Assembly (NCBI GenBank): GCA_017654935.2
Contig: CM065695.1
Location: forward strand, 38,149,169-38,213,168
Direction of reading: 5' to 3'
Source: Phymorhynchus buccinoides
Taxonomy: Eukaryota > Mollusca > Gastropoda > Neogastropoda > Raphitomidae
Length of the DNA stretch: 64,000 nt
Position 1 is the first letter of the stretch; each line of letters starts with the position of its first letter. Positions 41,460 to 59,489 of the stretch are shown here, one piece after another. A program made the position numbers and the translations under genes. Below the pieces are notes generated by a model. It ran no database searches, was not told the origin of the DNA, and saw only the letters and a program-made list of their open reading frames with translations.

Positions 41460-42145
41460 GGCTGCTATATGTCGCACTATCGCAATGTGTCACTGTGCGA
41501 CATATTGCGGCGGGTGCTATGTAAAATGTGGGGAACATGCGTGATTTGACACAATGTGCGACAAATCGTGGACTAACCCTAAGTTTTTCTTTGAAACATA
41601 CAGTCGACGACGGTTATAACGAAACGCTAGGGACACTCAAAAGTGCTTCCTAACAAGGATTCGCTCTATAGTGATGACTAGTTTCAGATTCTGCGTCCTA
41701 ACAAACCGGCGTGTGGCTGTTAGTTGGCACTTGTGATGAGCAACGTGGAATCAATGCCACTGTAAAAAACCCAAAAAACTTCATGACATAAATAAATGTT
41801 TTATGCAATTTGCCATAACGGGCATCAATTCTTTTTGTGCTTATCACAGTTTGGGAAGCAAATGATAGAAAAAAGGGTGATCGTTGTAATACTGACGGCT
41901 AAAACCCCTCTAATTCTCACATTCTGTGAAACAGAAAAAAGTTGATTGTTGTCACACTGCCACATTGGACAAAAACAAAAACAACAATAAACTGTGAAAA
42001 GAAAGACCTCACAAGGATAATCATTTTATTTTTCATCCTCACAAAAAGCCTACACGCAGCAGTTCGGTCATGCTTCTCTTTTGATAAATTTGACAAGGAG
42101 CATAGAAGACGGCGCATCTCAATTGCGTCTATTTTAACCAGCCCT
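41460..42145. other. Non-coding interval
   Basis: No supported gene. Short frames on both strands at 41917-42208 overlap the palindrome that follows. Confidence 0.4.
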
Positions 42146-42364
42146 GTAGGGGAAGACGGGGTAAAAAGCGCATGGGCGGGTAAGAAGCCCACCCCAATTA
42201 TCTCATGAAATTAAGCAAATTTCAGTCTCATTTTGCCCATGAGACGAGCGTTAATGTCTAGCATTCGTCTCATGGGCAAATTTGACTGAAATGTTCTTTA
42301 TTTCATGAGATAATTGGGGTGGGCTTCTTACCCGCCCATGCACTTTTTACCCCGTCTTCCCCTA
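42146..42364. mobile_element. Near-perfect palindromic MITE, family P (copy 1)
   Basis: AGGGGAAGACGGGGTAAAAAG at the left and its inverse at the right pair almost perfectly along 219 bases, with a short loop near TTAATGTCTAGCATT. TA lies at each border. Copies are at 62682-62899 and 63042-63326. Confidence 0.93.
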
Positions 42365-42446
42365 CACCCATTATAGCCATAATAATGAAATTTGCAACAT
42401 AAGTATTTTGTGATAATTGCATGGTCTATCTCATTTTTGTGACATT

Positions 42447-42765
42447 ATCTTCTTCTTCTTTGATTGTTCAGACAGCTTACTGTCAATTATGAGCACATAT
42501 GCGTCACGCTGCCGCTATGTGCCTAAGTTAAAAAAAAATTAGGCCCAGCATGTCCGACTTCGGCTGGAGGAATCTTTTTGTAAGTGTTTCTTGAAAAAAA
42601 AAGCAGGAGAATGGATCAGAAAGGCACAAATATAGTAGATGACAGCAAGAAAAGGCAAAGGCAAAGAGAGTGACAGATTAAAGGAAGTTACAAGCACAGA
42701 ACTTCCAGAAGGTGGGATAACTATTTTGTACAAAAGACCCCCCAGTATCCCCACGGGGGGTTGTG
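42447..42765 (-). mobile_element. (GAA)-tailed SINE-like element, type A
   Basis: Plus strand: TCTTCTTCTTTGATTGTTCA, TTAGGCCCAGCATGTCCGAC, ACTTCCAGAAGGTGGGATAA and CAGTATCCCCACGGGG. About 700 bases upstream of the PSKH1 start. Confidence 0.88.
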
Positions 42766-43462
42766 ACATTAGAATCTTCACATTGCAAAACATAATGAGA
42801 GGCTCTCGTGTCAGGTTTCGTTAGGTTGTTAGGGTCAGCAAAAGGTTTGGTTTCGGAAACTCGATTTACTCAAGATAAATGGAGCTGCGTGTCTTTTAAT
42901 AAACGGCCTTTAAACCTATGGCACCCTTTCGACTCTGTGGAGTCAAAAGGTTTTGTTGTTATAACAACATGTGACGTCATGCTCCAGTCACGTGATTGGA
43001 ATGACCGTGCCACAAAGGAGTGCTTGTCAGTTTACGATAGATTAGTCCGCGACCTTAGTCTGTCGAGTAGCAAAGAAGAACTGTGTGTTTTTTCTTCGAC
43101 AAGCCAAATGGTTTTTAGTTTAGTTTATCTTATAGAACATACATGTGTATTTTTTCATTCCGATTTGAAGAAGAAAAAGAATATAACGTTAGCCAGGAGG
43201 AAATCAGTGTAAAATCTTACCAGGTTTACTTAGACAAACAGTCGGTACCGTATACTATATCCTGCCGCGTAGGATCAAAACTCAGTTGCGTTTTAACTCT
43301 GCGATAAAGTGTACAGTGGCTTCGGAAATGGAGGAGTGCTTTTTCCACCCGTAAGGAGTAAGGTGCTTGGTTTGTGTTGTGATCACTTCACGGCTGTGTT
43401 TTCGTTTCTACCTGTCGTGGCGAGGGGATGTCCCCCACGACGAGAAACAGTTTCGAGCTGCT

Positions 43463-49222
<5,760 letters not shown>

Positions 49223-49249
<27 letters not shown>

Positions 49250-49870
49250 CGCGGAGAGAAGACTTGAGAGTGAGAGAGAGACAGTCACTACGGTATCTAT
49301 AATGTATAGCGCGGAGAGAAGACTTGAGAGTGAGAGAGATTAGAACAGAGACAGTCACTACAGCATCTACAATATATAGCACAGAGAGAAGACTTGAGAG
49401 TGAGAGAGATAGAACAGAGACAGTCACTACAGCATCTTTAAATCATAGCGCGGAGAGAAGACTTGAGAGATAGAACAGAGACAGTCACTACAGCATCTAT
49501 AATGCATAGCGAGCGAGAGAGATTAGAACAGAGACAGTCACTACGGCATCTATTATGTATAGCGCGGAGAGTTAGAGAGATAGAACAGAGACTGTCACTA
49601 CAGTATCTATAATGTATAGCGCGGAGAGAAGACTTGAGAGTTAGAGAGATAGAACAGAGACAGTCACTACAGTATCTATAATGTATAGCGCGGAGAGAAG
49701 ACTTGAGAGTTAGAGAGATAAAACAGAGACAGTCACTACAGCATCTATAATGCATAGCGCGGAGAGAAGACTTGAGAGATAGAACAGAGACAGTCACTAC
49801 AGCATCTATAATGTATAGCGCAGAGAGAAGACTTGAGAGTTAGAGAGATAGAACAGAGACAGTCACTACA
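49223..49870. repeat. ~60-bp tandem array starting in the PSKH1 C-terminus
   Basis: About eleven units contain CAGTCACTACAGTATCTATA, ATGTATAGCGCGGAGAGAAG and ACTTGAGAGTGAGAGAGA. The first unit overlaps the codons for HSHYSIYNV and the stop. Later units lose parts (for example 49500-49530), giving 50- to 65-base spacing. Confidence 0.95.
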
Positions 49871-52542
49871 GTGTGTAACGTGTAGCATGTAGAGAAGACA
49901 CAGAGAGAGAAGGCAGAAAGAGAGAAAGAGCTGTATAAAGTGCACTGTGTGCAACCTGGGCAGTACTGTACAGATGTACAATACCCAGCATGGAGAGAGA
50001 GAACAGTATAGTGTACAGCAGGGACAAAATGTTGAGTAATGTATGCGGTGTGCAGTGTATTTATAAATCAAAACACTGCAGTTGTGTGCACCATACAGCC
50101 TGGAAGGACAGCTGCGTCATCACTTGGAATATTCTTGTCACCATTCTGTGCACGCAGAGCAAAGCCCAGTGTGAGAGCTGATGCAGTGCAGAACAGTGCA
50201 TAGTCTGGAAATATGCAGCACTCTACACGCGTAGTCACTATAAAAAATATTCTATTCTATGGAAATGACACTGTAGTGGATATACAAGTAATTACTGTTT
50301 AGTTTATAAGTAGGATAAAGGGGTCATGAAAAAAAGTCAGTAGGGATTTGAACGATCCGCTGTAGAAGCATGGTTAACTAGATGTTTACAGTTGATTTTT
50401 TATTACAAGCCAAGCAAAACAATAAACTTGTTTTTTGTTGTGGTAGCCATCTACTACTAAATATTATTGATTGGAGTTTAATGGGTAAAAATGGAAGTGG
50501 TTGTTTTTTCTCCCTGGATTTGTGCCTATTTCTAAGTTTCATTTTCAAGTGGGTATGCAACTTCTTAGCTGAGTGACTGAGTCAGTATCTATTCATTTAA
50601 TTGGGGGGGGGGGGTTTAAGCACAAAACAAAAGCCTTCTTCATCTGATGGCAAATATTTGCCAAATTTTCAATAAGTGCTTTCAAGTTATGTATCTTAAA
50701 AACCCAGAATTTTTGTTGTTTTAAGATCTTGAGCTACTAAGCTTTGTTACTTTTTAGTTTGTATTCATTGGAATACGTGTGGCTTGCCTTCAAACAGCAG
50801 GGATTTGTCCTGTCTATGGATGTAAGAAGGGAAAAAAAAAAGTTTGACAAATGACAATAGTTTTTAAGTTTAACATGGTACAAATTCAGCTACATCCAGT
50901 TAGGCATCAAGTCCTGTGCGCTGCTCGTTGACTTTGACAAGTTGACTGGTGACTGTCTCAGTTCATCAGGTGCCAAAAGCGGAGTCAGGGCCAAACGTAT
51001 CGGAAACATTGCTGTGGCATCTCTCCCAGAGTCCTTCCACCCTCTCAACCAGGGGATGCCGTATGTCAGTCTTCCCAAGTCAATCGCCAAACGCCGTGTG
51101 AAGAGAACCGCCGCATCGATCAGTAATGAGATGTGGTATGGGTGATTGTGGTCTTGAAAACTCCAGTTTACTTCGCTCAACATCTAATGTTCGCGAAATC
51201 TTCACTGGCGGAGGAATTTGGGTTTGGGTCCTTTTGGTTGTTTCATATTATTTTTTATTTGTTGAGGTGAACATTATTGCTGATGGCTGTAGTGTACAGT
51301 GAGTGTGTGGCCTCCAAGGTTAAAGGTTGTGACCTGTGACACTGCTGATCAGACTACGAACCACATGTGCAACCTTTTTTTTTTTTTAAAGCTGTTTCCT
51401 CAAGGGGAGGGGAAAATGTATGGTGTGTGGAGGATGTCCTGTTTCGTGATCTTTTACCAAACAAGTACTTTTCACTCACAAGGGAAAAAAAGATTTGTTT
51501 TGTTTTCATTCTTTGCTAAGAATGGTGAATTATAAAATGTAAAGAAGTTGCATATTTTGAAAAGCTGATTTTTATGAAACAAAAGAAGCCATTTTGAATC
51601 CTGATCTGTATTTTTAAATGCTGGATGTAAAATTGCACAAATCTTAAAGTTAAATTTTTCCCCTTGTGAGGTTTTTTTCTTTTTCGTGAGTGTGTGGTTA
51701 TTTTCGTCGTCCAAAAGGTACATGGCATTAAATAATATCTTGCAAGGAAAGCAGTGAAGAGTTATTTTTAATGTGGAAATATGCGGTAGAAACGAAGTTT
51801 TTCGGATCATGACAATTTACAGTTATACCGCACATGACCAGGAAATCTGGAATTTGTGTGTCACAATGACTTGACCCTGAACGGTCAACGCATGTGTGTT
51901 GTTGATATTAGCTGACGTGGTAGAGTGTGTGATCAAACAGTCATTCATGCCAATTTCGAAAGAAAAAAACCCTTTCCAGAACAAGTTTTTATCTAAATTT
52001 GGATCATTTATGATGACTACTTTCGAGGTTTTTTCCTGGTGTGTGTTTATTTTCATTCTTTAAGGTTTTGTTTTGTTTTTAGGTTGTTTTAAGGTTGTGT
52101 GTAAAATTGTAGTGCCCCCAAAAATAATGCAAAGCTGAAATCTTATTAAAGAGAAATCCCATTTATAACTGGGTTGATTTTTATTGATACATTCTTACTT
52201 TTAATGGTGGTTTTATAACTAAATTTTCGTGGGATTTTTTACTTTTAAAGGATGTTTTGAAATAGCGTTTAATTTGAATCATCGATAATATTTGTTAATA
52301 TATAATATATAAAGAATGTTGTTTGTGCAAATTTAACAATCCTGAAATGTGTCGCAAAGAAATATTTTTTAAATATAAAATGGGTACTACTGCTGCCTTT
52401 TTTACTTGGGGCAAGGGCAATTGTTGTATTTGTATGAGAAATTAATTAAATGATTTTGTGAGAAATTAATGTGATGAATTCTCCTTGAGAAATAAATCTC
52501 AGGGTTAAAACAGAAAATACGCTTATTACGGCAATGCTGGAA

Positions 52543-52587
<45 letters not shown>

Positions 52588-53070
52588 AAATAGTTTTTAA
52601 TCAATTTTTTTGTTACTGTTGTTTTTATTGGCGATACACTTTCTAATAATTTAGCATTGGTTGATTGAAAGAAATGTTTAAACAATTCTTCATTGGGAGA
52701 GAAAGTAGAGAGGACATGGGGTCGGGATTGAAGAGTGGGTAGGGGTATGTTTGCTTTATTTCCGGAAGGCTTTGGATCTATTTGGTTGCTTTTGATCATT
52801 GCTCAGCTCCTGTTGCTTTAGATCTTGCCATTTCCCTGCTGTCCAACTTTCCACTCTTCCTGTTAAACTTTGTCTTTTCTATTCTCTCTTATCTTATTCT
52901 CTCTGTCTGTGTTGTTCTTTCTGTCTGTCTCTTTTTCCTTCTCTGTCTACAGGTCTGTCTGTCTGTCTCCTTTTTCTGTACTCTACTGTTCTATGCTCTG
53001 TGTCGTGTGTCACACAATAATCATTAAGTCTGAACGGAAGGGCATAATATACAATGAATCACGACTCATA
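49871..53070 (+). other. PSKH1 downstream region
   Basis: Probably includes the 3' UTR. AATAAA words stand at about 50421 and 52484, and neither can be chosen. A frame at 50900-51145 (contains LLVDFDKLTGD and SLPESFHPLNQGMPY) is open and GC-richer than its surroundings on both strands, but I do not recognise it. A 38-base G-run occupies 52546-52583. Confidence 0.35.
52546..52583. repeat. 38-base poly-G run
   Basis: Uninterrupted G; a likely site of length error in assembly. Confidence 0.95.
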
Positions 53071-53071
53071 T

Positions 53072-53240
53072 GTTGTTGTTGTTGTTGTCGTAGCCTGGCT
53101 AAAAGACTCCAGGGATCATCCCAACAGCGGAAGCACTTGAACAGTATTGTACAAGTGCATCAGCTATGGATGAGAACATTACGTGTGTGACTGTTTTCGA
53201 TTACCCCGCCATGTAGGCAGCCGCACACCGACTTCGGGGG
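53072..53240 (-). mobile_element. (CAA)-tailed SINE-like element (copy 3)
   Basis: Plus strand: (TTG)n, AGACTCCAGGGATCATCCCA, ATGAGAACATTACGTGTGTG, GATTACCCCGCCATGTAGGC and CCGACTTCGG. Confidence 0.8.
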
Positions 53241-53489
53241 ACAACTGCTATACATGTGTATAAACATTGTTAGGTACAGCTGATGTACAATAACACGAAA
53301 TGTATAGTCACACTGTATTGGTTGTACATATGTATGTACATTTTAAACACTTGTATAAAAGCGTTATATATAATACTATGCATTATGATCATCACACCCT
53401 GAACGTCCTTTTCAGCATGCACTCACTTTGTCTTTTTTTTCATCGGAAATTTGATTTACAGGGAGTCGATTTCCTAGTTGAAGGGAGAA

Positions 53490-53830
53490 AGGTGGCAGAG
53501 TGGTTAAGACGTTCGCCTGCCAAATGTATTGCGTGACTGCAGCGTGGGTGACCCGGGTTTGAATCCCGGCCTCCTCGCCCTTTCTTTCTAGTTCGACAGG
53601 AAAATCGAACTGAACATCGAGTCCTTCGGATGGGGACTTGAAGCTAGTCTGACCAAATTGATAGCTAGGTTTCCCAAGTCGCCCCCCCCTCCTCACCCTG
53701 CGCCCCCCCCCCCCCCCCCCCCCCCCCCCCGTCAAAAAAGGGTAGGCGCTGCGCTTGCGGCGATGCACTCTCCAGGGGAGAGCAACCCGAATTTTTTAGA
53801 GATAAGTCTCTGTGACTTGAATATACCAAA
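53490..53830 (+). mobile_element. tRNA-headed SINE (Leu/Ser-like head)
   Basis: GGTGGCAGAGTGGTTAAGAC (A box) and ACCCGGGTTTGAATCCCGGC (B box) with a long variable-arm-sized gap. The 3' end AGCAACCCGAATTTTTTAGA is shared with SINE family 1. Contains a C-run near 53702-53730. Confidence 0.85.
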
Positions 53831-54035
53831 TACCAAATAGTTAAAGACTGTTCATGATTGTCTATGCAATGAAAATGTTAACATTTTTCAGTTTTTCTTT
53901 GTAATTTAGCTTTTTTTTTGGGGGGGGCAAAATTGTTCTTTGAAATGTGTAGTTCAATCTTTCTTGTTGCTCTGTTAGTTAAACCCCATTGACCGCTGCT
54001 CTAAACACAACATAATTCAATATTGATGTTGAGTT

Positions 54036-54262
54036 AAATCAAAGATATTCTGAAAGGGTAAGATGGATTACTTAAAAGCTCGGCAAACCGGGCTGATAGA
54101 GTTATCGTTAGTGGGGACGTGTACACTATTCACAGTGAAGGCTATCCAAAATCTCGGACTGGAACTTGAACGGAGAATTCAACTTGCCTATCGGTGTGTA
54201 AAATGTGTCACGTTTCAAAGAAACATAACCAGTGTTTCTGTCTCACTACTCATATAGGGAAA
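54036..54262 (+). repeat. Dispersed repeat shared with 6060-6310
   Basis: AAGATGGATTACTTAAAAGC, TCGGACTGGAACTTGAACGG and TGTAAAATGTGTCACGTTTC match 6060-6310 in inverted orientation with few differences. The 64-codon frame is not conserved as protein in an obvious way. Confidence 0.75.
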
Positions 54263-54544
54263 AGAGACCTAGTCTTTGGTTAAATGCTTTTGCAAAAATA
54301 GTGGCCCAACGCCGGGTTGCTGTTGTGATAATTCATGCCTCAATGAGGGTTTTTAAATTTCATTCCTGATTGACATTTGATTAACGCATGCCCAAAATTA
54401 GCGCAGTTGCAAAGTTCTACGAAAGCTGTTTGAACTAGATTTTGTTTTGGTTCTGACCTACATTGCAAAAGTAGAAAGCACTGATACAGCGCAACCTGGT
54501 ACCGAAAGCACCTGAGCTTGGCATACAGTACTCCAAGTTCCCCT

Positions 54545-54905
54545 GTCTTGTCGAAGGGGCAATGCTCTGGATTTGATTTTTTTCTCAAATACCTGGAATT
54601 GTTTCCCTTGGGGAATTTTGGCAACATTTGAATGTTGGTGCTTGAAAAAAACCAAAAAAAACCTTCAAGGTCAGCACAGGTTGTTTTTATTTTTTACAGA
54701 ACCCTCCCTGCATGATATACCACCACACACAATTTGAAGCGATTCTGTTCACTGGTTCATGAAATACAGCTCAGAAATGAAATATATAGCCCAAAGAAGT
54801 CTCAAGGTCAAACGTCAAGGTCAGCACAGTCATGAATATTGAAAAGAGCCTTCCTTTTCACAATGTCTACCCCTCTGCCAAATTTGATAAAAATCTAGTA
54901 GTTTT
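54545..54905 (+). repeat. Dispersed repeat with AGGTCA pairs (copy 3)
   Basis: GAAGGGGCAATGCTCTGGAT, CTTCAAGGTCAGCACAGG, TACCACCACACACAATTTGA, CAAACGTCAAGGTCAGCACA and CCAAATTTGATAAAAATCTAG. Confidence 0.75.
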
Positions 54906-55187
54906 TGCTGGTTTACTGTGCTGCGGCATGGGGGGTCAGTTAGACACTTAGGCAGGGTAGGACAGTAACGGCTGCCCAGGGCAGGTAATTATAAGTGTCG
55001 GGCAGGTAGCAAGCTTGATTACCTGCTCCTCGGGCAAGTACAGTTGAAGCAAAAATCTTGCACAAAAGTTTTTTGATCGGCAGTAATATGATCAGTCGAA
55101 ACCTGAGCCACGAGAAACAGAGTTTTGTCTGAGTTTTTAGTTACTTACACAATATGGCGCTGTTGCTTTTTGTGTTGTACGACAGTA

Positions 55188-55590
55188 CAGTGGAACCTCC
55201 CTTATAAGACCTTCAAAAAATCATCCAAAATGTTACTCATTCAGATTGTGGCGGTACCATAGCCGATGAGGTTTAACACATATCTGCATTGTTAAACAAA
55301 ATCGGGACTTTACTGGTGCTGCACTGCCTCTGGGCATTGCCTCCAGTATTGTTCCCACCATCTTTGTATCTACAAATGTCCCATATGACTGTGTCTGTTC
55401 CAGACTGAGAGGACGTGAAGCACCATTTTTCTTTATCCAAAATGAGGTCTTATAAGGGAGGTAATTTTAATTATTTTATTTTTTTTGGTGGTAATTTTAA
55501 CACTTACAAAGAAGGGCAATGTGTCCGAGAAGTAGGTCTTATGTGGGAGGGAGTCTTATAATGGGAGGTCTTATAAGGGATGTTCCACTG
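55188..55590. mobile_element. pogo/Tc1-like MITE, CAGTGGAA ends (copy 3), interrupted
   Basis: CAGTGGAACCTCCCTTATAA at the left and TTATAAGGGATGTTCCACTG at the right, TA duplication. A family X retroposon sits inside (55233-55434). Confidence 0.9.
55233..55434 (+). mobile_element. Retroposon family X, with 10-bp target duplication
   Basis: ATCCAAAATG at 55223-55232 and 55435-55444. The host MITE sequence is continuous when one copy and the insert are removed. The insert runs from TTACTCATTCAG to CACCATTTTTCTTT. A duplication of this length points to target-primed reverse transcription. Confidence 0.88.
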
Positions 55591-56151
55591 TATTATCAGC
55601 TGTTGCTTCCTCAGCCGTCTGGCTGTCATTGTCGTACATGACTAACGCTTTCCGAACATCCTCTACTGATTGTGTGCAGCTGTCAATGGGTTAAACTAAA
55701 GGTGGCGAGGAACTAAAAGTCTTTCATGATATGTTGTTGAGAATCGGTGCTGGGAAAATGATGCAAAGAGGGTTTTCATTGGTCGGTTGTTCAGCCAGCC
55801 ATGTTTATGTGCTGGGTGTTGATTGGATGAAATTTCTTGTACCACGCATTGTTAACTAGTGATCACTTTTGCCATATTATCTTAAACATTCGGCTTGCGT
55901 TCTTTTTTTTTCTTTTCTTTTTTTTGCTGTTGAATTTTTTCCTGCTTTGCTGCTGATTTTTTAAATAAAATCTCTCCTTGTTATTCACTGACCTTTTGTT
56001 CATGAATGAATTTAATTTTTTCATGTAAAAATTTCATAGTGATGATCTGAGTTAATGGAAAGTGAGGATATAGCTTTGTGTGTGTGTGTGCATGCGTGTG
56101 AGAGACATCAGGTGTTGATATGTGTTTATTATAAGTGAATGAATGGAAACA

Positions 56152-56487
56152 ACATTCTTCTTCTTCTGTGTTCCCAGGCCATATGGCCATAATGGGTAAT
56201 GTACGAATGTGTCCGGTTTTCAGTTTTCACTGGTCTCCCCGCTGCCTACAGCCAACACATTCTGATTTCGGAGGAGCTCAAAGGAGAAACATTATTTGGA
56301 AGATTTCTTTTTTTTTAAAGGCAGGAGAATGGGCCAATAAGTCAGAAAGATAACAGATGACAGCAAGCAAAGGAAAAAGGCAGAGGCAAAGAGAGTGGCA
56401 GATTAGAGGAAGTTACAAGCACAGAACTTCCAGAAGGTGGGGACTATTTATACAAAATACCCCCGGTTTCTCCCCGGGAGGGGGGGG
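56152..56487 (-). mobile_element. (GAA)-tailed SINE-like element, type B
   Basis: Plus strand: (TTC)n, TGTGTTCCCAGGCCATATGG, CAGTTTTCACTGGTCTCCCC, ACTTCCAGAAGGTGGGGACT and CCCCCGGTTTCTCCCCGGG. Confidence 0.88.
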
Positions 56488-56489
56488 AG

Positions 56490-58060
56490 GGGGTAACATT
56501 CAAATGGGAAATGTATGTGCTAAGTAACAAGTCTTGTTGATGCATATGCGATGTTTACTTTTTGTTTTCCAATTTGACAGGTGTAGTTTTTTGGGGGGGA
56601 AGTGTGGGGAGGGGGGTGTATGCAGGGGTTTGTTATAATTAAAGCAAAAATTAATTTTTATTTTGTTCTTTCTACTGATGTAACCGTCATTGGTTGTTAC
56701 TCCTCTTTCATTGACTTGATAAAGGTAAAAATGTCAACCGCTTTTTCAATCGTAATCAATCAATGCAAGAAGTTGTTCAAATGAGAAGTTCTTTCAGAAT
56801 AATTGACTTGCCCTTTTTATTCTTTTGTGCCAAGATGTTGGGTGATACCATCTTGTGATCTGAGGTTTGTCAGCTCTGACTTTTTGTGTTTTCTGTTTTT
56901 AAGATTATCCGTCCATAATCAAGCAAACAAACAAAATTGTGATGATCAACAAATTATTTTTACTTTTTGAGAAGCAAAATACCCTCCTTTTTTTTTTGGA
57001 ATTATTATATTTTGGAGCTTGGAACTTTCGCCTTTTTTTTATATAATGAAATGAGTGTGATATCTATTCCGTCCGGAAACGTTTTCTTTGTTTTAGATTT
57101 TTCGTTTGTGTGAAATGGGTATTCAAGAAATTTGGGAAAGGTTGTGTGTGTGTGTGTTGAATGCTGAAATGTGCAGGCATCATATTGTATGTATAGTAAG
57201 TCATATATGTACAGATTAAGGCAAGTCATGTATAATCATTCTCATCGATCTAGTCAGCAGTGGTGTTGTCTCGTCAATCATTCTCTATTGATGAAGGGGG
57301 TTGTAGCGTTGCGTCTTCGCTCCGTCACCAATAGCCAGTACCTGCTTCGCCCTTTAGGTTGTTTTTTCATCCGTTATCTGTCTAACCCAGCCAAGGGGAT
57401 GGATTCGCATCACGACTATGGGTCGTAACGGGTAAATAATATTAAATTAACTGTTAAGAAAGTGGGTCGATTCCAAAACTTCACTGGTGGTAACTAAGGG
57501 GTGAATATTAACTATGAAATTGATTGTTAAGAAATTGGGTTAATTATGAAACCTATTGTAATAAAATTGGGTTTAGATTATACCAAATATTTTATAAATT
57601 AGGGCTAATTATGAAATGACATCAATTGCTCATCCCCAGCATTAATCATGATTTTAGATTAATTACCAGTTCCCTGATAAAAAAATAATAATCTAAAATT
57701 GGGTTGATTATGATGTTTGTTAACTGCTACTCCAAAACATTAATTATGACTTTAGGTTGATTTTTGTTAATCCTTTGATTATTTGTTGTGTGATTCGTTT
57801 TATTGAATTTTTGTTAAAACTCACTCAGAAAGTTTTATTCGTGTAGAGTATAAGAATTTTTATGTCTAGTGGGTCAATGAACATCATTGAATTACTTGTA
57901 TAATTCAAATCATTAAAAAGAAAAAGAAACAACAAATTATTTGGCGTTTTCAGTTTCTTTTGTGAGAATTCTGTCTTGTGAAAGTAAGAGCATGCAGATG
58001 AAACCAAAAAAACCCAACCAACTACCACAGATTGTACAACATATATATATGTGCATGTAC
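56490..58060. other. Intergenic, AT-rich
   Basis: No gene. From 57430 to 57780 there are loosely repeated AAATTGGGTTNATTATGAAA-type units. Confidence 0.4.
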
Positions 58061-58067
58061 ATAGACA

Positions 58068-58229
58068 CTTATACACAGCATATGCATGTACAGTGCATGT
58101 ACACATACACACTTGCACACTCTTATACACAGCATATGCATGTACAGTGCATGTACACATACACACTTGCACACTCTTATACACAGCATATGCATGTACA
58201 GTGCATGTACACATACACACTTGCACACT
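58068..58229. repeat. 54-bp tandem repeat, three units
   Basis: Units begin at 58068, 58122 and 58176, each with CTTATACACAGCATATGCATG and CAGTGCATGTACACATACAC. Nearly identical. Confidence 0.95.
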
Positions 58230-58360
58230 CATACATTGTTTGTCTGTCTGTCGATCTATCTGTCTGTCTGTCTCTTTCTCTCTCCTGGGTGTCTCCATGT
58301 TATTGTTGACTCAAACTTCTGCTCATTTGCTTTAGATGTCATGGAATTATATACAAAAGT

Positions 58361-58689
58361 GTTCTCCCCGTGGGGATACCGGGGGGATCTTTTGTAAAAA
58401 TAGTTCCCCCACCTTCTGGAAGTTCTGTGCTTGTAACTTCCTCTAATCTGCCACTCTCTTTGACTCTGCCTTTTCCCTTTGCTTTGTATCATCTACTATT
58501 TGTCTGACTTATTGGCCCATTCACCTGTCTTTTAAAAAAAACAATCTTTCAAATAATGTTTCTCCTTTGAGCTCTTCCGAAATCGGAATGTGTCGGCTGT
58601 ACGCAGCGGGGAGACCAGTGAAACCTGAAAACCGGACACATACGTATCTTATCCATTATGGCCATATGGCCCGGGAATGCAGAAGAAGA
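58361..58689 (+). mobile_element. (GAA)-tailed SINE-like element, type B, with 12-bp target duplication
   Basis: ATATACAAAAGT at 58349-58360 and 58690-58701. Starts GTTCTCCCCGTGGGGATACC, ends GCAGAAGAAGA. Type B half: GAGCTCTTCCGAAATCGGAA, CGGGGAGACCAGTGAAACCT, ATGGCCATATGGCCCGGGAA. This copy fixes both borders and the orientation of the family. Confidence 0.93.
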
Positions 58690-59162
58690 ATATACAAAAG
58701 TCTATGGAGAATCGTTTTGTGAACAAACTGAAAGTTTTGATGGTGATCTAATGTTGTGGAGGGTTTGATTACATTATGCAATGATAAATTCTTAAACTTA
58801 TCCAGTTAATTCTGATCGTCATTCTTTTGGACAGTTTATGTTCTGTTACCTTTGCTTCCTTTCAGAAATTAATTTTATATTACCTTGGGAGCTGTAAAGG
58901 TTTCAATAGGTGTTAAGCCAGATTTCATTTTAAAAGGGTGGTGGGGGTGGTGATAGAGGGGATGGGGTGGCTGTAATGTAGATAGGAACAAAACTATACC
59001 AATTTATAAAATGGATCTCCACAAAGAATTTAATCTCAAGAGTTTCCAACATGTTGAATGGCTCACAGGGAATCTTATTCTTAAGTTATATTATTGGCCT
59101 ATGCCTGGTTACAAACAATACTAAAGCACTGCTAGAAATAGCAGACGGGGGGATAGCACTCC

Positions 59163-59477
59163 CCCCAGTGGGGATACCAGGGGGTCTTTTGTATAAATAG
59201 TTCCCCCACCTTCTGGAAGTTCTGTGCTTGTAACTGCCACTGTCACTCTCTTTGACTTTGCCTTTTCCCTTTGCTTACTGTCATCTACTATCTTTCTGCC
59301 TTTCCGGTCCATTCTCCTGCCTTTTTTCACGAAACACTTTCAAAAAACATTTCCTCCAGCCAAAGTCGGACTTGCTGGGCCTAACTATTTCTTAGTTAGG
59401 CGCGTAACGGCAGCATGATGCATCTACGCTCATAACTGACAGGAAACTGAGCGATCGAAGAAGAAGAAGAAGAAGGA
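59163..59477 (+). mobile_element. (GAA)-tailed SINE-like element, type A, with 10-bp target duplication
   Basis: ATAGCACTCC at 59153-59162 and 59478-59487. Begins CCCCAGTGGGGATACCAGGG, ends CGAAGAAGAAGAAGAAG. Type A half: AGTCGGACTTGCTGGGCCTA, TTAGTTAGGCGCGTAACGGC, ACTGACAGGAAACTGAGCGA. Confidence 0.93.
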
Positions 59478-59489
59478 ATAGCACTCCAC

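Noticed and set aside
43367..43462. Upstream extension of the PSKH1 frame from 43367
   Set aside because: The MGC start at 43463 matches the known acylated N-terminus; the upstream residues have no family support.
50890..51183. Open frames on both strands with raised GC
   Set aside because: No recognised motif, no splice context, and I could not choose a strand. Left as an unassigned note in the downstream region.
53490..53580. Functional tRNA gene
   Set aside because: A and B boxes are good, but the acceptor stem does not close and it is fused to a SINE body and tail.
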